This document shows positions 1 through 8,418 of a stretch of 28,511 nt of DNA, piece after piece; position 1 is the stretch's first letter, and each line of letters opens with the position of its first letter. Below the pieces are notes generated by a model. It searched no databases, was not told the origin of the DNA, and saw only the letters and a program-made list of their open reading frames with translations. The translations under genes were made by a program, and so were the position numbers. This stretch comes from Bacteroidales bacterium (GTDB lineage Bacteria; Bacteroidota; Bacteroidia; Bacteroidales; FEN-979), in assembly GCA_016926765.1 (NCBI GenBank), contig JAFGNY010000277.1, positions 1 through 28,511 on the forward strand. The letters run 5' to 3'.

Positions 1-1
1 A

Positions 2-1042
2 AAACACTTTATTTTTCAGTCGGGAGGGCATTACCCCCTGCTCTTCACCTTCGTTGCGGTGCCAGCCTACATCCTTATCTGGCTTCTGACCGTATACCTG
101 AATGGCGGTTACGACAGGCCGATCAGGCTTAGGAAAGTTACACAGGGGATGGTGGTTGGGACTGTGATTATCCTGGTTCTCTATAGCCTTCTACCAGAAT
201 CATACAGGTTTTCCAGAGCCCTGATCATCCTTGGTGCCATTTGGGGTGTGTTGGCAATGGTAGTCATCCGGTTGATTCTCCATTTCCTGAACCTGAAGGG
301 ATTCCAGGTCAATGAAACGAAAAACAAACGGTTCGTTATCATTGGTGAAAAAGAGGAAGCAGAACGAGTTTCTGAGCTGCTGCAAAAGACGATCATGAAT
401 CCCGGCTTTATCGGTTTGGTCAGCTACCATCAGCACCGTCACAACACCAACGGATTTATCGGTCATTTCGGCCAGATTCGTGAAATCATCTGGATCCATA
501 ATATCGATGAGGTAATCTTCTGTGCCAAAGATGTCCCGTCACAGGTCATCATGGACCAGATGTCGGAGTTGAAAGACCAGCAAGTGGATTACAAGATTGC
601 ACCGCCCGAGAGCCTGAGCATTATTGGAAGCAACTCCATCAACACCTCCGGAGACCTCTATGTGATCGATATCAACTCCATCACAAAGATGGATAACAGA
701 AGAAACAAACGACTCGTGGATGTTTTGGCAAGTTTCACCCTGCTTGCTCTTTATCCGCTGTTTTTTTTCCTGGTAAGAAATCCGATCGGGCTGCTCCGGA
801 ATATCTTTCTCGTATTACTCAGCCTTCGCTCCTGGGTCGGCTATTCCGAGATGAGTGAGACAGAAGCCCACCGGCTTCCGGAAATAAAAAAAGGGATTCT
901 CAATCCGTTTGACGCGTTTCATGGCAAACCGGTCCCCGGTGAGGCAATTGCACGCCTGAACCTGATTTACGCAAGAGACTATAAAATTACCAACGATGTG
1001 AATATCCTACTCAAAGGATTCCGGGACCTGGGTCGTAGGTAA
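2..1042 (+). CDS. Polyprenyl glycosylphosphotransferase-like membrane protein, 5' truncated by the window edge
   Basis: The frame is open from base 2, so the start lies outside the window; 346 residues are visible and the GTG at 59 is internal. What remains starts with hydrophobic membrane segments, then a Rossmann-like part (about bases 330-650, starting KRFVIIGEKEEAERV) resembling the CoA-binding-like domain of WbaP/WcaJ-type sugar transferases. A further hydrophobic segment follows (LVDVLASFTLLALYPLFFF), then a tail ending YARDYKITNDVNILLKGF, which resembles the very end of bacterial sugar transferases. The catalytic stretch normally between the membrane hairpin and the LVGPRP-like motif (here RSWVGYS) is largely missing, and I see no Asp-Glu dyad. 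In Bacteroidota such regions are often fused behind a family 2 glycosyltransferase; that part would lie upstream. A role in surface glycan assembly is inferred. The family call is moderately sure, the activity is not. Confidence 0.6.
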   Translation, partial: KHFIFQSGGHYPLLFTFVAVPAYILIWLLTVYLNGGYDRPIRLRKVTQGMVVGTVIILVLYSLLPESYRFSRALIILGAIWGVLAMVVIRLILHFLNLKGFQVNETKNKRFVIIGEKEEAERVSELLQKTIMNPGFIGLVSYHQHRHNTNGFIGHFGQIREIIWIHNIDEVIFCAKDVPSQVIMDQMSELKDQQVDYKIAPPESLSIIGSNSINTSGDLYVIDINSITKMDNRRNKRLVDVLASFTLLALYPLFFFLVRNPIGLLRNIFLVLLSLRSWVGYSEMSETEAHRLPEIKKGILNPFDAFHGKPVPGEAIARLNLIYARDYKITNDVNILLKGFRDLGRR

Positions 1043-1078
1043 TTTTTTATTTTGAATCGTTATAAATAAGAAAATGAT

Positions 1079-1086
1079 TACCTTTG
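1079..1086 (+). promoter_or_regulatory. Candidate Bacteroidetes -7 box before the E2 gene
   Basis: TACCTTTG fits TAnnTTTG. A TTTG at 1051-1054 could be the -33 element, although the 24-base gap is longer than the usual 19-21. The ATG at 1111 lies 24 bases downstream. Confidence 0.5.
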
Positions 1087-1110
1087 TGGTTGAATCCCGA
1101 AGAAGACTTT

Positions 1111-2382
1111 ATGGCAACATATGATATTGTTCTACCCCGCCTTGGAGAGGCCGTGATTGAAGCAACCCTTACCCGGTGGCTCAAGAAAGATGGCGATCAT
1201 GTAAATGAAGAGGATCCGATAGCCGAGATCGCAACCGATAAAGTGGATACCGAGGTAACATCTCCGGTATCTGGAACCTTGCTGAAACAGATGGTTGGAG
1301 AGGGGGATGTGGTTCCGGTAGGAAAAATTATTGCCGTTCTGGAGGTTGAGGGACGAGGGACGAAGGACGAGGGGACTGTGAGTGAACCTTTAGTTGAACT
1401 GGCTGATGAGACAGAAGCTTGTGAGATCCCCATTGAAGAGGAGAATTTCCCTCATGATCCTGGTGAAGGGGGTACCCGGTTTTATTCTCCCCTCGTCAGA
1501 AGCATCGCCGTACAGGAAAATATCTCTTTCAGAGAGTTAGGAACCATCCCGGGATCGGGAAAGAATGATCGTCTCACCAAGCAGGATCTCCTTAACTACC
1601 TTCAGAAAAGAAAGGACTCCCCTGCCCCTCATGCTGCTCTCCCGAAGCCTGCCCAGGGATTCCCCATAGCTGAGACCGACGAGGTGATTGAGATGGATCG
1701 GGTGCGACAGCTTATTGCAACGCACATGGTCAGATCGGTTCAGACCTCCCCGCATGTCACCTCCTTTGTTGAAGTTGATATGACCTCCATTGTGAAATGG
1801 AGAGAGAATCACAAATCTGGTTTCCTGAAACGGGAAGGGATCAAACTGACCTACACGCCGATTCTTATTGAAGCGATTGCCAGGGCAGTCAGGGATGTCC
1901 CTATGATCAATGTATCTGTTGACGGCACACGGATCCTGTTACACAAACGCATCAATGTGGGTATGGCGGTAACTCTTCCCAGTTCCAACCTGATTGTCCC
2001 GGTGATCAGGGAGGCCGACCAGAAGAGCCTCCTCGGGATCACCAAACAGGTAAACGACCTCGCTGAAAGGGCCAGACAAAATAAGCTGATTCCCGACGAA
2101 ATTGCCGGCGGGACGATTTCGCTTACCAACCTGGGATCGTTTGGCACCCTGATGGGAACCCCGATCATTAACCAACCACAAGCTGCCATCATTGCGGTGG
2201 GTTCCATAACAAAACGACCTGTTGTGATTGAAACACCTGAGGGAGACACGATCGGAATCCGTCAGATGATGTTTTTATCTGTAACATTCGATCACCGGGC
2301 AGTAGACGGCGCAATGGCCGGAGAGTTTCTCAACAAGCTGGTTGGGCATCTCGAAACATTCGACACCAACCAAACTTTATAG
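1111..2382 (+). CDS. Dihydrolipoamide acyltransferase (E2) of a 2-oxoacid dehydrogenase complex
   Basis: A 423-residue E2 component, which transfers acyl groups from lipoyl-lysine to CoA in a pyruvate- or branched-chain-type dehydrogenase complex. Domains in order: lipoyl domain (residues 1-75, lipoyl lysine K44 in EIATDKVDTEV); an acidic flexible linker; a peripheral-subunit-binding domain (about 125-165, beginning YSPLVRSIA) that would hold E1/E3; and the catalytic domain with DHRAVDG at 394-400 (His395, Asp399). ATG 1111 is chosen over the TTG at 1084 because the lipoyl domain begins exactly there (MATYDIVLPRLGEA) and the TTG overlaps the -7 box. No E1 or E3 gene is visible nearby, so the substrate cannot be decided; one lipoyl domain and the sequence style fit the branched-chain/mixed type. 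The linker carries an in-frame heptamer repeat (1352-1372). Confidence 0.93.
   Translation: MATYDIVLPRLGEAVIEATLTRWLKKDGDHVNEEDPIAEIATDKVDTEVTSPVSGTLLKQMVGEGDVVPVGKIIAVLEVEGRGTKDEGTVSEPLVELADETEACEIPIEEENFPHDPGEGGTRFYSPLVRSIAVQENISFRELGTIPGSGKNDRLTKQDLLNYLQKRKDSPAPHAALPKPAQGFPIAETDEVIEMDRVRQLIATHMVRSVQTSPHVTSFVEVDMTSIVKWRENHKSGFLKREGIKLTYTPILIEAIARAVRDVPMINVSVDGTRILLHKRINVGMAVTLPSSNLIVPVIREADQKSLLGITKQVNDLAERARQNKLIPDEIAGGTISLTNLGSFGTLMGTPIINQPQAAIIAVGSITKRPVVIETPEGDTIGIRQMMFLSVTFDHRAVDGAMAGEFLNKLVGHLETFDTNQTL
1352..1372 (+). repeat. Three tandem heptamers inside the E2 linker
   Basis: GACGAGG GACGAAG GACGAGG, exact period 7. Twenty-one bases equal seven codons, so the reading frame is kept (encoded part reads GRGTKDEG). 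The units match those of the intergenic array at 11947-11995. Confidence 0.85.
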
Positions 2383-2383
2383 C

Positions 2384-3220
2384 ATGGAATTGAACCTCAC
2401 CCGGCCATTGGCATTTATCGACCTCGAAACCACCGGCATCAAAGTAGCTACCGACCGTATTGTGGAAATCTGCATTCTCCGCGTTGAGCCTGACGGTACC
2501 ACCAACCTGAAAACCCTGCGGCTGAATCCGGAAATGGAAATCCCCTGGGAGGCTACTGCCATACACGGCATCACAAACGCAGATATCAAAGATAGTCCCA
2601 CCTTCAGACAGGTAGCCCAGGAACTTGCCGGATTTCTCGATTCGTGTGATCTGGCTGGATATAATTCCAATCATTTCGATATCCCATTGCTTGTGGAGGA
2701 GTTTCTTCGTGTAGAGGTAGATTTTGACCTGAAAGGACGCCGGCTTGTGGATGTCCAGAATATATTCCACAAAATGGAACCCAGAAACCTTGCAGCCGCC
2801 TTTCAGTTTTATTGTAACAAAGAACTGATCAATGCCCACAGTGCTGAAGCAGATACCATCGCCACATTTGAGATCCTGAAAGCCCAGCTGGACCGGTACA
2901 AGGAGAAGGAGTTCAAAGACCGGGACGGGCAGGTAAGTACTCCTATAGTAAATGACATCAACGCGTTGAGTGAATTCTCTTCGCAGGAAAAGAACGTGGA
3001 CCTGGTAGGGCACATTGTCTTCAATGCCAGGCAGGAAGAGGTATTCAATTTCGGTAAACACAAAGGGAAACGTGTAACGGATGTATTTAAAAATGAACCC
3101 TCCTATTTCGATTGGATCATGAAAAGCGAGTTCCCTTTGTCGACGAAAAAAGTAGTCAGGTTAATAAAACTGCGTGAAAAATTCATCCCTGATGATGGGA
3201 AACTTAAACTGTTTGACTAA
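2384..3220 (+). CDS. DnaQ-like (DEDDh) 3'-5' exonuclease with extra C-terminal domain
   Basis: 278 residues. The N-terminal part is an RNase T/DnaQ exonuclease fold with all DEDDh residues: FIDLETTG (D13, E15), FDIPLL (D99) and HSAEADT (H152, D157). It would remove nucleotides from 3' ends using two metal ions. Residues from about 220 on form a small separate domain (VFNFGKHKGKRVTDVF, then FDWIMKSEFP) of the kind found behind exodeoxyribonuclease X-like and DUF3820 proteins. ATG 2384 is one base after the E2 stop codon, and the exonuclease start FIDLETTG follows closely, so this start is preferred over the longer frame running into E2. It could be a free proofreading-type enzyme or a repair nuclease; it lacks a DNA polymerase III alpha partner here. 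Confidence 0.88.
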   Translation: MELNLTRPLAFIDLETTGIKVATDRIVEICILRVEPDGTTNLKTLRLNPEMEIPWEATAIHGITNADIKDSPTFRQVAQELAGFLDSCDLAGYNSNHFDIPLLVEEFLRVEVDFDLKGRRLVDVQNIFHKMEPRNLAAAFQFYCNKELINAHSAEADTIATFEILKAQLDRYKEKEFKDRDGQVSTPIVNDINALSEFSSQEKNVDLVGHIVFNARQEEVFNFGKHKGKRVTDVFKNEPSYFDWIMKSEFPLSTKKVVRLIKLREKFIPDDGKLKLFD

Positions 3221-3225
3221 CAACA

Positions 3226-3837
3226 ATGAAAATCATCTGCATCGGGCGCAATTATCATGCGCATATCAAAGAGCTTGGGAATGAGATCCCGGCTGAGCCA
3301 GTTTTTTTTATTAAACCAGACACCTCCCTGTTGCTAAGGAACAGGCCTTTTTTCTACCCCGGTTTCTCTTCCGACATTCACTATGAAGCAGAGTTGGTGC
3401 TAAAAATCTGCAAAGTAGGAAAAAATATCCAGCCCCGGTTTGCGCATACCTATTATGATAAAATCGGTCTGGGAATTGATTTTACCGCCCGTGATATACA
3501 GGACCGTGCAAAAAAAGCCGGCCTCCCCTGGTTTACCGCCAAAGGATTCGACCAATCGGCCCCGGTAAGTCAGTTTATTCCAAAAACGGGTTTTCCCGAT
3601 CTGAAAAACATCCAATTCAGCCTGAACCTGAATGGAAAACCTGTTCAGCAAGGGAACACCTCACTGATGATCTACTCCTTTGATGAAATTATCGAGTATG
3701 CCTCGCGGTTTGTCACGCTTCGCACAGGAGACCTCATCTTTACGGGAACTCCTTCGGGTGTCGGATCTGTCAGGATCGGAGATCTGCTGGAGGGATTTAT
3801 TGAGGGGAAACCGATACTGAAGTGTGCGATCAAGTGA
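3226..3837 (+). CDS. Fumarylacetoacetate hydrolase (FAH) family protein, FAHD1-like
   Basis: 203 residues, essentially one FAH catalytic domain, the size of FAHD1/YcgM-type enzymes that hydrolyse acylpyruvates or decarboxylate oxaloacetate. Metal ligands are visible: E54 and E56 in HYEAELVL and D85 in GIDFTARD; the conserved block AKGFDQSAPVS (K106, D109) and the closing TGTPSGVG motif are also present. The ATG is five bases after the exonuclease stop, so the two are probably co-transcribed with E2. It ends 20 bases before the stop codon of the opposing DUF721 gene. The exact substrate cannot be told from sequence. Confidence 0.88.
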   Translation: MKIICIGRNYHAHIKELGNEIPAEPVFFIKPDTSLLLRNRPFFYPGFSSDIHYEAELVLKICKVGKNIQPRFAHTYYDKIGLGIDFTARDIQDRAKKAGLPWFTAKGFDQSAPVSQFIPKTGFPDLKNIQFSLNLNGKPVQQGNTSLMIYSFDEIIEYASRFVTLRTGDLIFTGTPSGVGSVRIGDLLEGFIEGKPILKCAIK

Positions 3838-3857
3838 TTTCCGATTAATCGTAGATT

Positions 3858-4148
3858 CTACCGGATGATCACCTCCGTAATGACTTCCGCTCCGGCCTCT
3901 TTGTTCAGCGCTTCGCAGATTTTCGTGCGGGCATAACTCAGTTCGCTTCGCAAGGCAGCAGAATCAACCTTCACATAAAGTTTTTTATTCCGGATATGAA
4001 GATCTGTCGTATGGTTGCTCACCATCTTTCCCATCACCGCTCCCCATGATTCCACCACTTTCCGTTGCAGTAGTTTTTCATCCAGGCGGTAGGTATTCAG
4101 AAACTCCTGGATCGCTTCACGAAGGGTTAAGTCATTGAATCGTTTCAT
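3858..4148 (-). CDS. DUF721 (DciA-like) family protein
   Basis: 96 residues, typical for the short Bacteroidota form. The conserved pattern is visible: a helical N-terminus, VVESWGAVMGKMVSNHT, then LYVKVDSAALRSELSYART. DUF721 includes DciA, which loads the replicative helicase in bacteria lacking DnaC/DnaI; that role is known for other phyla and is inferred here. Its ATG overlaps the recF stop codon in ATGA, so translation is probably coupled. It is the last gene of the nusB-porQ-ispH-recF run and meets the FAH gene tail to tail with only 20 bases between them and no evident terminator. Confidence 0.85.
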   Translation of the reverse strand: MKRFNDLTLREAIQEFLNTYRLDEKLLQRKVVESWGAVMGKMVSNHTTDLHIRNKKLYVKVDSAALRSELSYARTKICEALNKEAGAEVITEVIIR

Positions 4149-5242
4149 GATTTCCCTCCATTAATCCTGAATATCTTGTGATCAATAGCCAGCGGTCCAA
4201 AGATCTTCAGGATATTTTCCTCCTGCGTATCCGTGATGAATACTTGTCCGAAGCTATTTTCACTCACCAGCCTGATCAATTGCTGAACCCGGTAGTCATC
4301 CAGTTTGTCAAAGATGTCGTCGAGCAGAAGAATCGGTTTAAACCCGTTGGTTTTTCGTGTATACTCGAATTGTGCCAGCTTAATGGCAATCACAAAGGAT
4401 TTTTGCTGACCCTGAGAGCCAACCCGCTTCAGGGGATAGCTCTCCAGTAAGAATTCCAGATCATCCTTATGGATTCCAACGGTGGAGTACTGCGCAGCAC
4501 GGTCCCTGTCAACCGCCTGTTTCAGCAGTGTATTGATCGGACCGCTGTGGAGCTGGCTCTGGTAGATCAAATCCACCTGCTCTTTCCCTCCGCTGACAAA
4601 CCTGAAATAGTGCTGAAAAAGCGGGATGAATTCTTCAAGAAAACGTTTTCTCTGTTGAAAAATAGTGGTCCCGAGAAGAACCAACTGCTCATTCCAGATA
4701 TCAAGGGTCTCCTGATCAAAATACCTTCGTTCGGCAAACGACTTCAGAAGAGTATTCCGTTGATTGAGCGCTTTGTTATAGTGGATGAGGTTGTCGAGGT
4801 AGATCTTGTCAAACTGTGAGATGACACTATCGATATAACGACGCCGTAGTTCACTGCCATCATTGATCAGATCACGGTCGGAAGGGGAAATCATTACCAG
4901 GGGAAACTGACCAATATGGTCAGCCAGTCGATCATACTCTTTTTTGTTGTATAGAAATTTCTTTCGTTGATTCCGTTTCTGGATACACTGCAGTTGTTCG
5001 GGTGAGTCGTTCCGGCGGAAATAGTTTCCGTGAATGGCGAAGAAGTCCGTTTCATGGCGGATGTTCTGGGCATCGCTCGGATTAAAGTAGCTTTTACAGA
5101 AAGAGAGGTAATGAATGGCATCGAGCAGGTTGGTTTTGCCCACCCCATTATTCCCTACGAGGCAATTGATCTTATCGCTGAAGACAAATTCTGCTTCCGT
5201 ATAGTTTTTGAAGTTATGCAGGGTGATTTTATGCAGATGCAT
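4145..5242 (-). CDS. recF: RecF, DNA repair and gap-processing ATPase
   Basis: 365 residues, normal RecF length. An SMC-like ABC ATPase that binds single-strand/double-strand junctions and helps RecOR load RecA at gaps. Walker A is GNNGVGKT (residues 30-37), the ABC signature lies in VGSQGQQKSF, and Walker B in LLLDDIFDKLD near the C-terminus; the opening IT-LHNFKNY is diagnostic. The ATG at 5242 overlaps the 3' end of ispH by 14 bases in another frame, and its stop overlaps the DUF721 start. No dnaA or dnaN is beside it, unlike in many other phyla. Confidence 0.96.
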   Translation of the reverse strand: MHLHKITLHNFKNYTEAEFVFSDKINCLVGNNGVGKTNLLDAIHYLSFCKSYFNPSDAQNIRHETDFFAIHGNYFRRNDSPEQLQCIQKRNQRKKFLYNKKEYDRLADHIGQFPLVMISPSDRDLINDGSELRRRYIDSVISQFDKIYLDNLIHYNKALNQRNTLLKSFAERRYFDQETLDIWNEQLVLLGTTIFQQRKRFLEEFIPLFQHYFRFVSGGKEQVDLIYQSQLHSGPINTLLKQAVDRDRAAQYSTVGIHKDDLEFLLESYPLKRVGSQGQQKSFVIAIKLAQFEYTRKTNGFKPILLLDDIFDKLDDYRVQQLIRLVSENSFGQVFITDTQEENILKIFGPLAIDHKIFRINGGKS

Positions 5243-6122
5243 CGGATGTGCTTATTTCTTTGATCTCCTGTCCAACGGCTTCCATCAGCCACATAGGGGT
5301 GGATGTTGCTCCGCAAACACCTACGGAGCGGTACCCTTCAAACCATCGTTTCTGAAGTTCTCCTTTTTCCGAAACCAGGTATGTATTTGGATTGACATCT
5401 TTGCATACCTGATAAAGGATGAGTCCATTGGAGCTCTTCAACCCGCTGACAAAAATAATGACTTCATACCTGGCAGCAAACTCCCTTAGAAGAGCAGACC
5501 GGTTCGATACCTGACGGCAAATACTGTCGCTCCATTTGAAATCGACACCGGTTGAACCTGCTTCTTCATTCATCCGGGACTCAATCATACTGATGATCTT
5601 CTTAAATCCCTCCACGCTTTTGGTTGTTTGCGAGAAAAGTCTGACCGGCCTGGTAAAATCAATTTTGTCCAGATCGCTCTCATCGCCGATCACGATCGCT
5701 TTCCCATTCGTTTGCCCTTTCAGACCATTTACCTCCGCATGCCCCTCTTTCCCGTAGATCACAATTTGTCCGTGCCGTTCTTTCATATCTCTGTAACCAT
5801 ACCTCACCTCCTGCTGCAGATTGAGTACGATCGGACAGGAGGCATCCACCAGGTGAATGTTGTTTCTCAGGGCAATCTGGTAGGTTTCCGGAGGTTCTCC
5901 ATGTGCTCTGATCATCACCTTGCAGTCGTGAAGCCGGGAGAGATCCTTGTGGTCGATGATCATGAGGCCCATCTCCTTCAAACGATTCACTTCCATGTTA
6001 TTGTGAACGATATCACCCAAGCAAAAGAGTTTGCCGGATTCGGCCAGTTCGCGTTCCGCTACCTGAATGGCATAAACCACACCAAAGCAGAAGCCGCTGT
6101 TCGGATCAATCGTGATGTTCAT
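5229..6122 (-). CDS. ispH: 4-hydroxy-3-methylbut-2-enyl diphosphate reductase (IspH)
   Basis: 297 residues. Last enzyme of the non-mevalonate (MEP) pathway, giving IPP and DMAPP with a [4Fe-4S] cluster. The three cluster cysteines are C12 (GFCFG), C96 (DASCP) and C202 (DSICRQ). Substrate residues are visible: H40, H74 (RAHG), H128 and E130 (GHAEVNG), T166/T167, and the SSN triplet at 230-232. Some blocks differ from the Escherichia coli type (RAHGEP, ICRQVSNR, CGATSTP), as in Bacteroidota homologues. It overlaps recF by 14 bases and follows porQ by 48 bases, so it is likely part of the minus-strand operon. Confidence 0.95.
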   Translation of the reverse strand: MNITIDPNSGFCFGVVYAIQVAERELAESGKLFCLGDIVHNNMEVNRLKEMGLMIIDHKDLSRLHDCKVMIRAHGEPPETYQIALRNNIHLVDASCPIVLNLQQEVRYGYRDMKERHGQIVIYGKEGHAEVNGLKGQTNGKAIVIGDESDLDKIDFTRPVRLFSQTTKSVEGFKKIISMIESRMNEEAGSTGVDFKWSDSICRQVSNRSALLREFAARYEVIIFVSGLKSSNGLILYQVCKDVNPNTYLVSEKGELQKRWFEGYRSVGVCGATSTPMWLMEAVGQEIKEISTSDASA

Positions 6123-6165
6123 TCACAAGCTGATTCAGGTTTATAGCAAAGGTAAGGAAATAATG

Positions 6166-6197
6166 GTTCGCTAGTCCGCTTGTCCGCTAGTCCGCTT
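6166..6197 (-). repeat. Four tandem octamers over the porQ stop codon
   Basis: On the plus strand: GTTCGCTA GTCCGCTT GTCCGCTA GTCCGCTT. Read on the minus strand, the units encode the last residues of PorQ (TSGQAD) and supply its TAG stop. It lies between porQ and ispH. Confidence 0.85.
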
Positions 6198-7256
6198 GTT
6201 TTTGGAGAAGCCCTGCAAATTCAGTGCAATCGTGACGTAGTTGGGATTGGGAGTCCCAGCCTGGTAGGTGGCATGGGTATAGCTGAAGTTGAACATTTTC
6301 ACCCGGAAGCCAACGCCATAGGTAAAACCGCTGAGGCCTGTCCGCTCATACAGCTTGAGTTCCTGACGTCGCTGGTAATTGTATCCGATCCTGACCGAAA
6401 AAACTTTGGCAATGGTAAGTTCTCCTCCAATCACAATATGGCGCATCAGGTTATCGGCAAATTTGCTGATGCCGCTTTTTTCCTTGATCTCACCCGTATA
6501 GGGATCAGCCTGGTTCTTGGGGTCATTGGTATCAGTATAGCTCAGATCCCATTTCTGGAGGTTTGTAAAAAGAAGGAAGAACCTAAAAGGGAGGTATTTC
6601 AGTCCCTGCGAAAGTCCGAGCTGAAGTTCAAACGGGAGCGGTTCGTACTGGCCGGCCTGATAAGGAACTATCTGAGAACCAATATTGCGTGCCATCAGCG
6701 ACGCAGTAAACAATTTATCTTTTGTAAAGTACGATCCGGCAACATCAACCGCGATACCAAAGGAATTATAGACATCGAGATGGGAGTAAATAAGTTTTGC
6801 ATTTGCACCGATGGAGAAGTGGTTGGTAAGAGTACGACCCCATCCGATGGAGAGAGCATATTCAGACGCGCTGATGTTCCCTGTTTTGTTCCCGGCGGCA
6901 TCGGCTCCCTGGATGTTGCCATAATCATCAAACTGAATGGCTGCAACAAAGCTTCCAACCTTGTTGAAGGTATGTGAGTACATTGCAAAACCAATATTGT
7001 TTCCGGAAAAGTAGTTAACGTAACTCAATGCCAGCTGGTCATTCATTTCGGAAGTAATCAGAGACGGATTGGCAATGGAGAGGGTCACATCATTGTCCAT
7101 CACAGCGAGTGCATTCCCGCCTAATCCGGCAATTCTTGCAGAATTGCTAAGGGTCAGAAATGTATAGGTGTGATCCCCGCCAATCTGCGCTGAAAGGGGG
7201 AAACAAAAGGCCAGGGATAAGGAACTGAGAAGAATGATTCTGAGTAGTTTTGACAC
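6171..7256 (-). CDS. porQ: Type IX secretion system protein PorQ
   Basis: 361 residues with a signal peptide (about 1-23, ending PLSAQ) followed by GGDHTYTFLTLSNSARIAGLGG, the opening of PorQ/PorV-type outer-membrane beta-barrels. The rest has alternating beta-strand pattern and ends in a strand-like segment (NYVTIALNLQGF). PorQ is part of the type IX secretion machinery and of cargo attachment at the outer membrane in Bacteroidota. The start codon is GTG. The last residues and the stop codon are made of an octamer repeat, so the native C-terminus may originally have ended near GFSKNKR. It lies 66 bases after nusB. It could be a PorV paralogue, but the opening fits PorQ better. Confidence 0.88.
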   Translation of the reverse strand: MSKLLRIILLSSLSLAFCFPLSAQIGGDHTYTFLTLSNSARIAGLGGNALAVMDNDVTLSIANPSLITSEMNDQLALSYVNYFSGNNIGFAMYSHTFNKVGSFVAAIQFDDYGNIQGADAAGNKTGNISASEYALSIGWGRTLTNHFSIGANAKLIYSHLDVYNSFGIAVDVAGSYFTKDKLFTASLMARNIGSQIVPYQAGQYEPLPFELQLGLSQGLKYLPFRFFLLFTNLQKWDLSYTDTNDPKNQADPYTGEIKEKSGISKFADNLMRHIVIGGELTIAKVFSVRIGYNYQRRQELKLYERTGLSGFTYGVGFRVKMFNFSYTHATYQAGTPNPNYVTIALNLQGFSKNKRTSGQAD

Positions 7257-7322
7257 GATACGTTCTCTGTTTATATCTCTAACAAACGTGCAGCTCTTTT
7301 CTTTAGTATGAAGGGGTAAAAA

Positions 7323-8285
7323 TTAGTTGATCAACCCACGTCCGCTTTTATGGATCTGGTCAGCTTCAATCAAATCAGAAACCAGTTTATCCAGGATGCC
7401 GTTGATAAAAAGCTTGCTCTTTGCCGTACTGAAATGTTTGGAAAGATCGATGTATTCATTCAGTGTAACCTTGACCGGAATGGTGGGGAAATAGAGGAAC
7501 TCTGCCAGTGCCATTTTGATCAGGATGATGTCGGTAAGTGCAATTCTGTCCAGTTCCCAGTTCTTCAACCGTCCTTTGATTTTCTCCTCAAACTCATCGC
7601 TGTGAATGATCGTTTTCCTGAAAAGATCCACAATGAACTGGTGTTCTTCCTTCTCGTCCAGTTCAGGATCTTTGATCAAGAGAGAAGTTAACGGGGTTGC
7701 AGGAGAAAAGCCGGGCGTAAGCAACCGGATCGTCTTTAACACAAATGATGCGGCGACGTCAAAATCATCGACCCAATAGATCGAACGCTCTTCGCAAAAA
7801 AACTGCAGTTCAGGAGACCGCAAAATAAATTTCTTCAGTACCCGCCCAGCAAACTCCTGGTCTTCCCGGAAGGAATTTTCGCCGGAATAGAGATAATCCC
7901 GGTGTTCCGTGGCATCATGTAAACGCTGGTAAACCTTGCGGACATTATCCTGCTCCTCCGTCCAGCTGATTTTATAGTTTCTACCCTTTGAACGGAACTC
8001 TTCATTTTCACGAAGCATCATAACCACCTGGTTATTGACGAATTTGGAAACAGGATTGAGCTCTTCGTAGGAAGGGTAAAACTTGTTTTTGGCCTCCTCC
8101 ATTCTTCGGATATAGAAGTCAACCACTTCCAGAAAAAAAGAGAGCTGGATAAAATAGAGTTCAGATAGCTTCTCAATACTTGTCAGTAATTGCTTTTCTG
8201 CTTTTTCCATCCGGGGTTCCCCCCCCTGAAAATAGGCATACAATCCCTGGAGAACTTTAATGCGGAAATGTCTCCTTCCTAGCAT
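7323..8285 (-). CDS. nusB: Transcription antitermination factor NusB, long Bacteroidota form
   Basis: 320 residues, about twice the length of E. coli NusB, as usual in Bacteroidota. The N-terminus MLGRRHFRIKVLQGLYAY is the classic NusB opening. The all-helical core is most recognisable at the C-terminus (DRIALTDIILIKMALAEF, then IPVKVTLNEYIDLSKHFS and FINGILDKL). NusB binds boxA RNA with NusE and prevents early termination in rRNA operons. It is the first gene of the minus-strand run and shares a divergent promoter region with DUF3276. The middle (about 60-190) is lineage-specific and of unknown role. Confidence 0.94.
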   Translation of the reverse strand: MLGRRHFRIKVLQGLYAYFQGGEPRMEKAEKQLLTSIEKLSELYFIQLSFFLEVVDFYIRRMEEAKNKFYPSYEELNPVSKFVNNQVVMMLRENEEFRSKGRNYKISWTEEQDNVRKVYQRLHDATEHRDYLYSGENSFREDQEFAGRVLKKFILRSPELQFFCEERSIYWVDDFDVAASFVLKTIRLLTPGFSPATPLTSLLIKDPELDEKEEHQFIVDLFRKTIIHSDEFEEKIKGRLKNWELDRIALTDIILIKMALAEFLYFPTIPVKVTLNEYIDLSKHFSTAKSKLFINGILDKLVSDLIEADQIHKSGRGLIN

Positions 8286-8334
8286 ACATTGACGATGATA
8301 AAGAACATCACGAAGGTGCTTTTAAACTGGCCTG

Positions 8335-8342
8335 CAAAGCTA
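8335..8342 (-). promoter_or_regulatory. Candidate -7 box for nusB
   Basis: On the minus strand this reads TAGCTTTG (TAnnTTTG), 49 bases before the nusB ATG. The -33 element is not clear. It would drive nusB-porQ-ispH-recF-DUF721. Confidence 0.45.
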
Positions 8343-8384
8343 CGCATTTCATTGAAATAAACTTTTTTTTACAAATAATATTTT

Positions 8385-8392
8385 TATTTTTG
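8385..8392 (+). promoter_or_regulatory. Candidate -7 box for the DUF3276 gene
   Basis: TATTTTTG (TAnnTTTG), 26 bases before the ATG at 8419, in an AT-rich divergent region (8286-8418). A T-run around 8363-8370 sits where the -33 element would be. Confidence 0.5.
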
Positions 8393-8418
8393 CGTTCTAA
8401 CTAAAACTTGTTTTAAAA

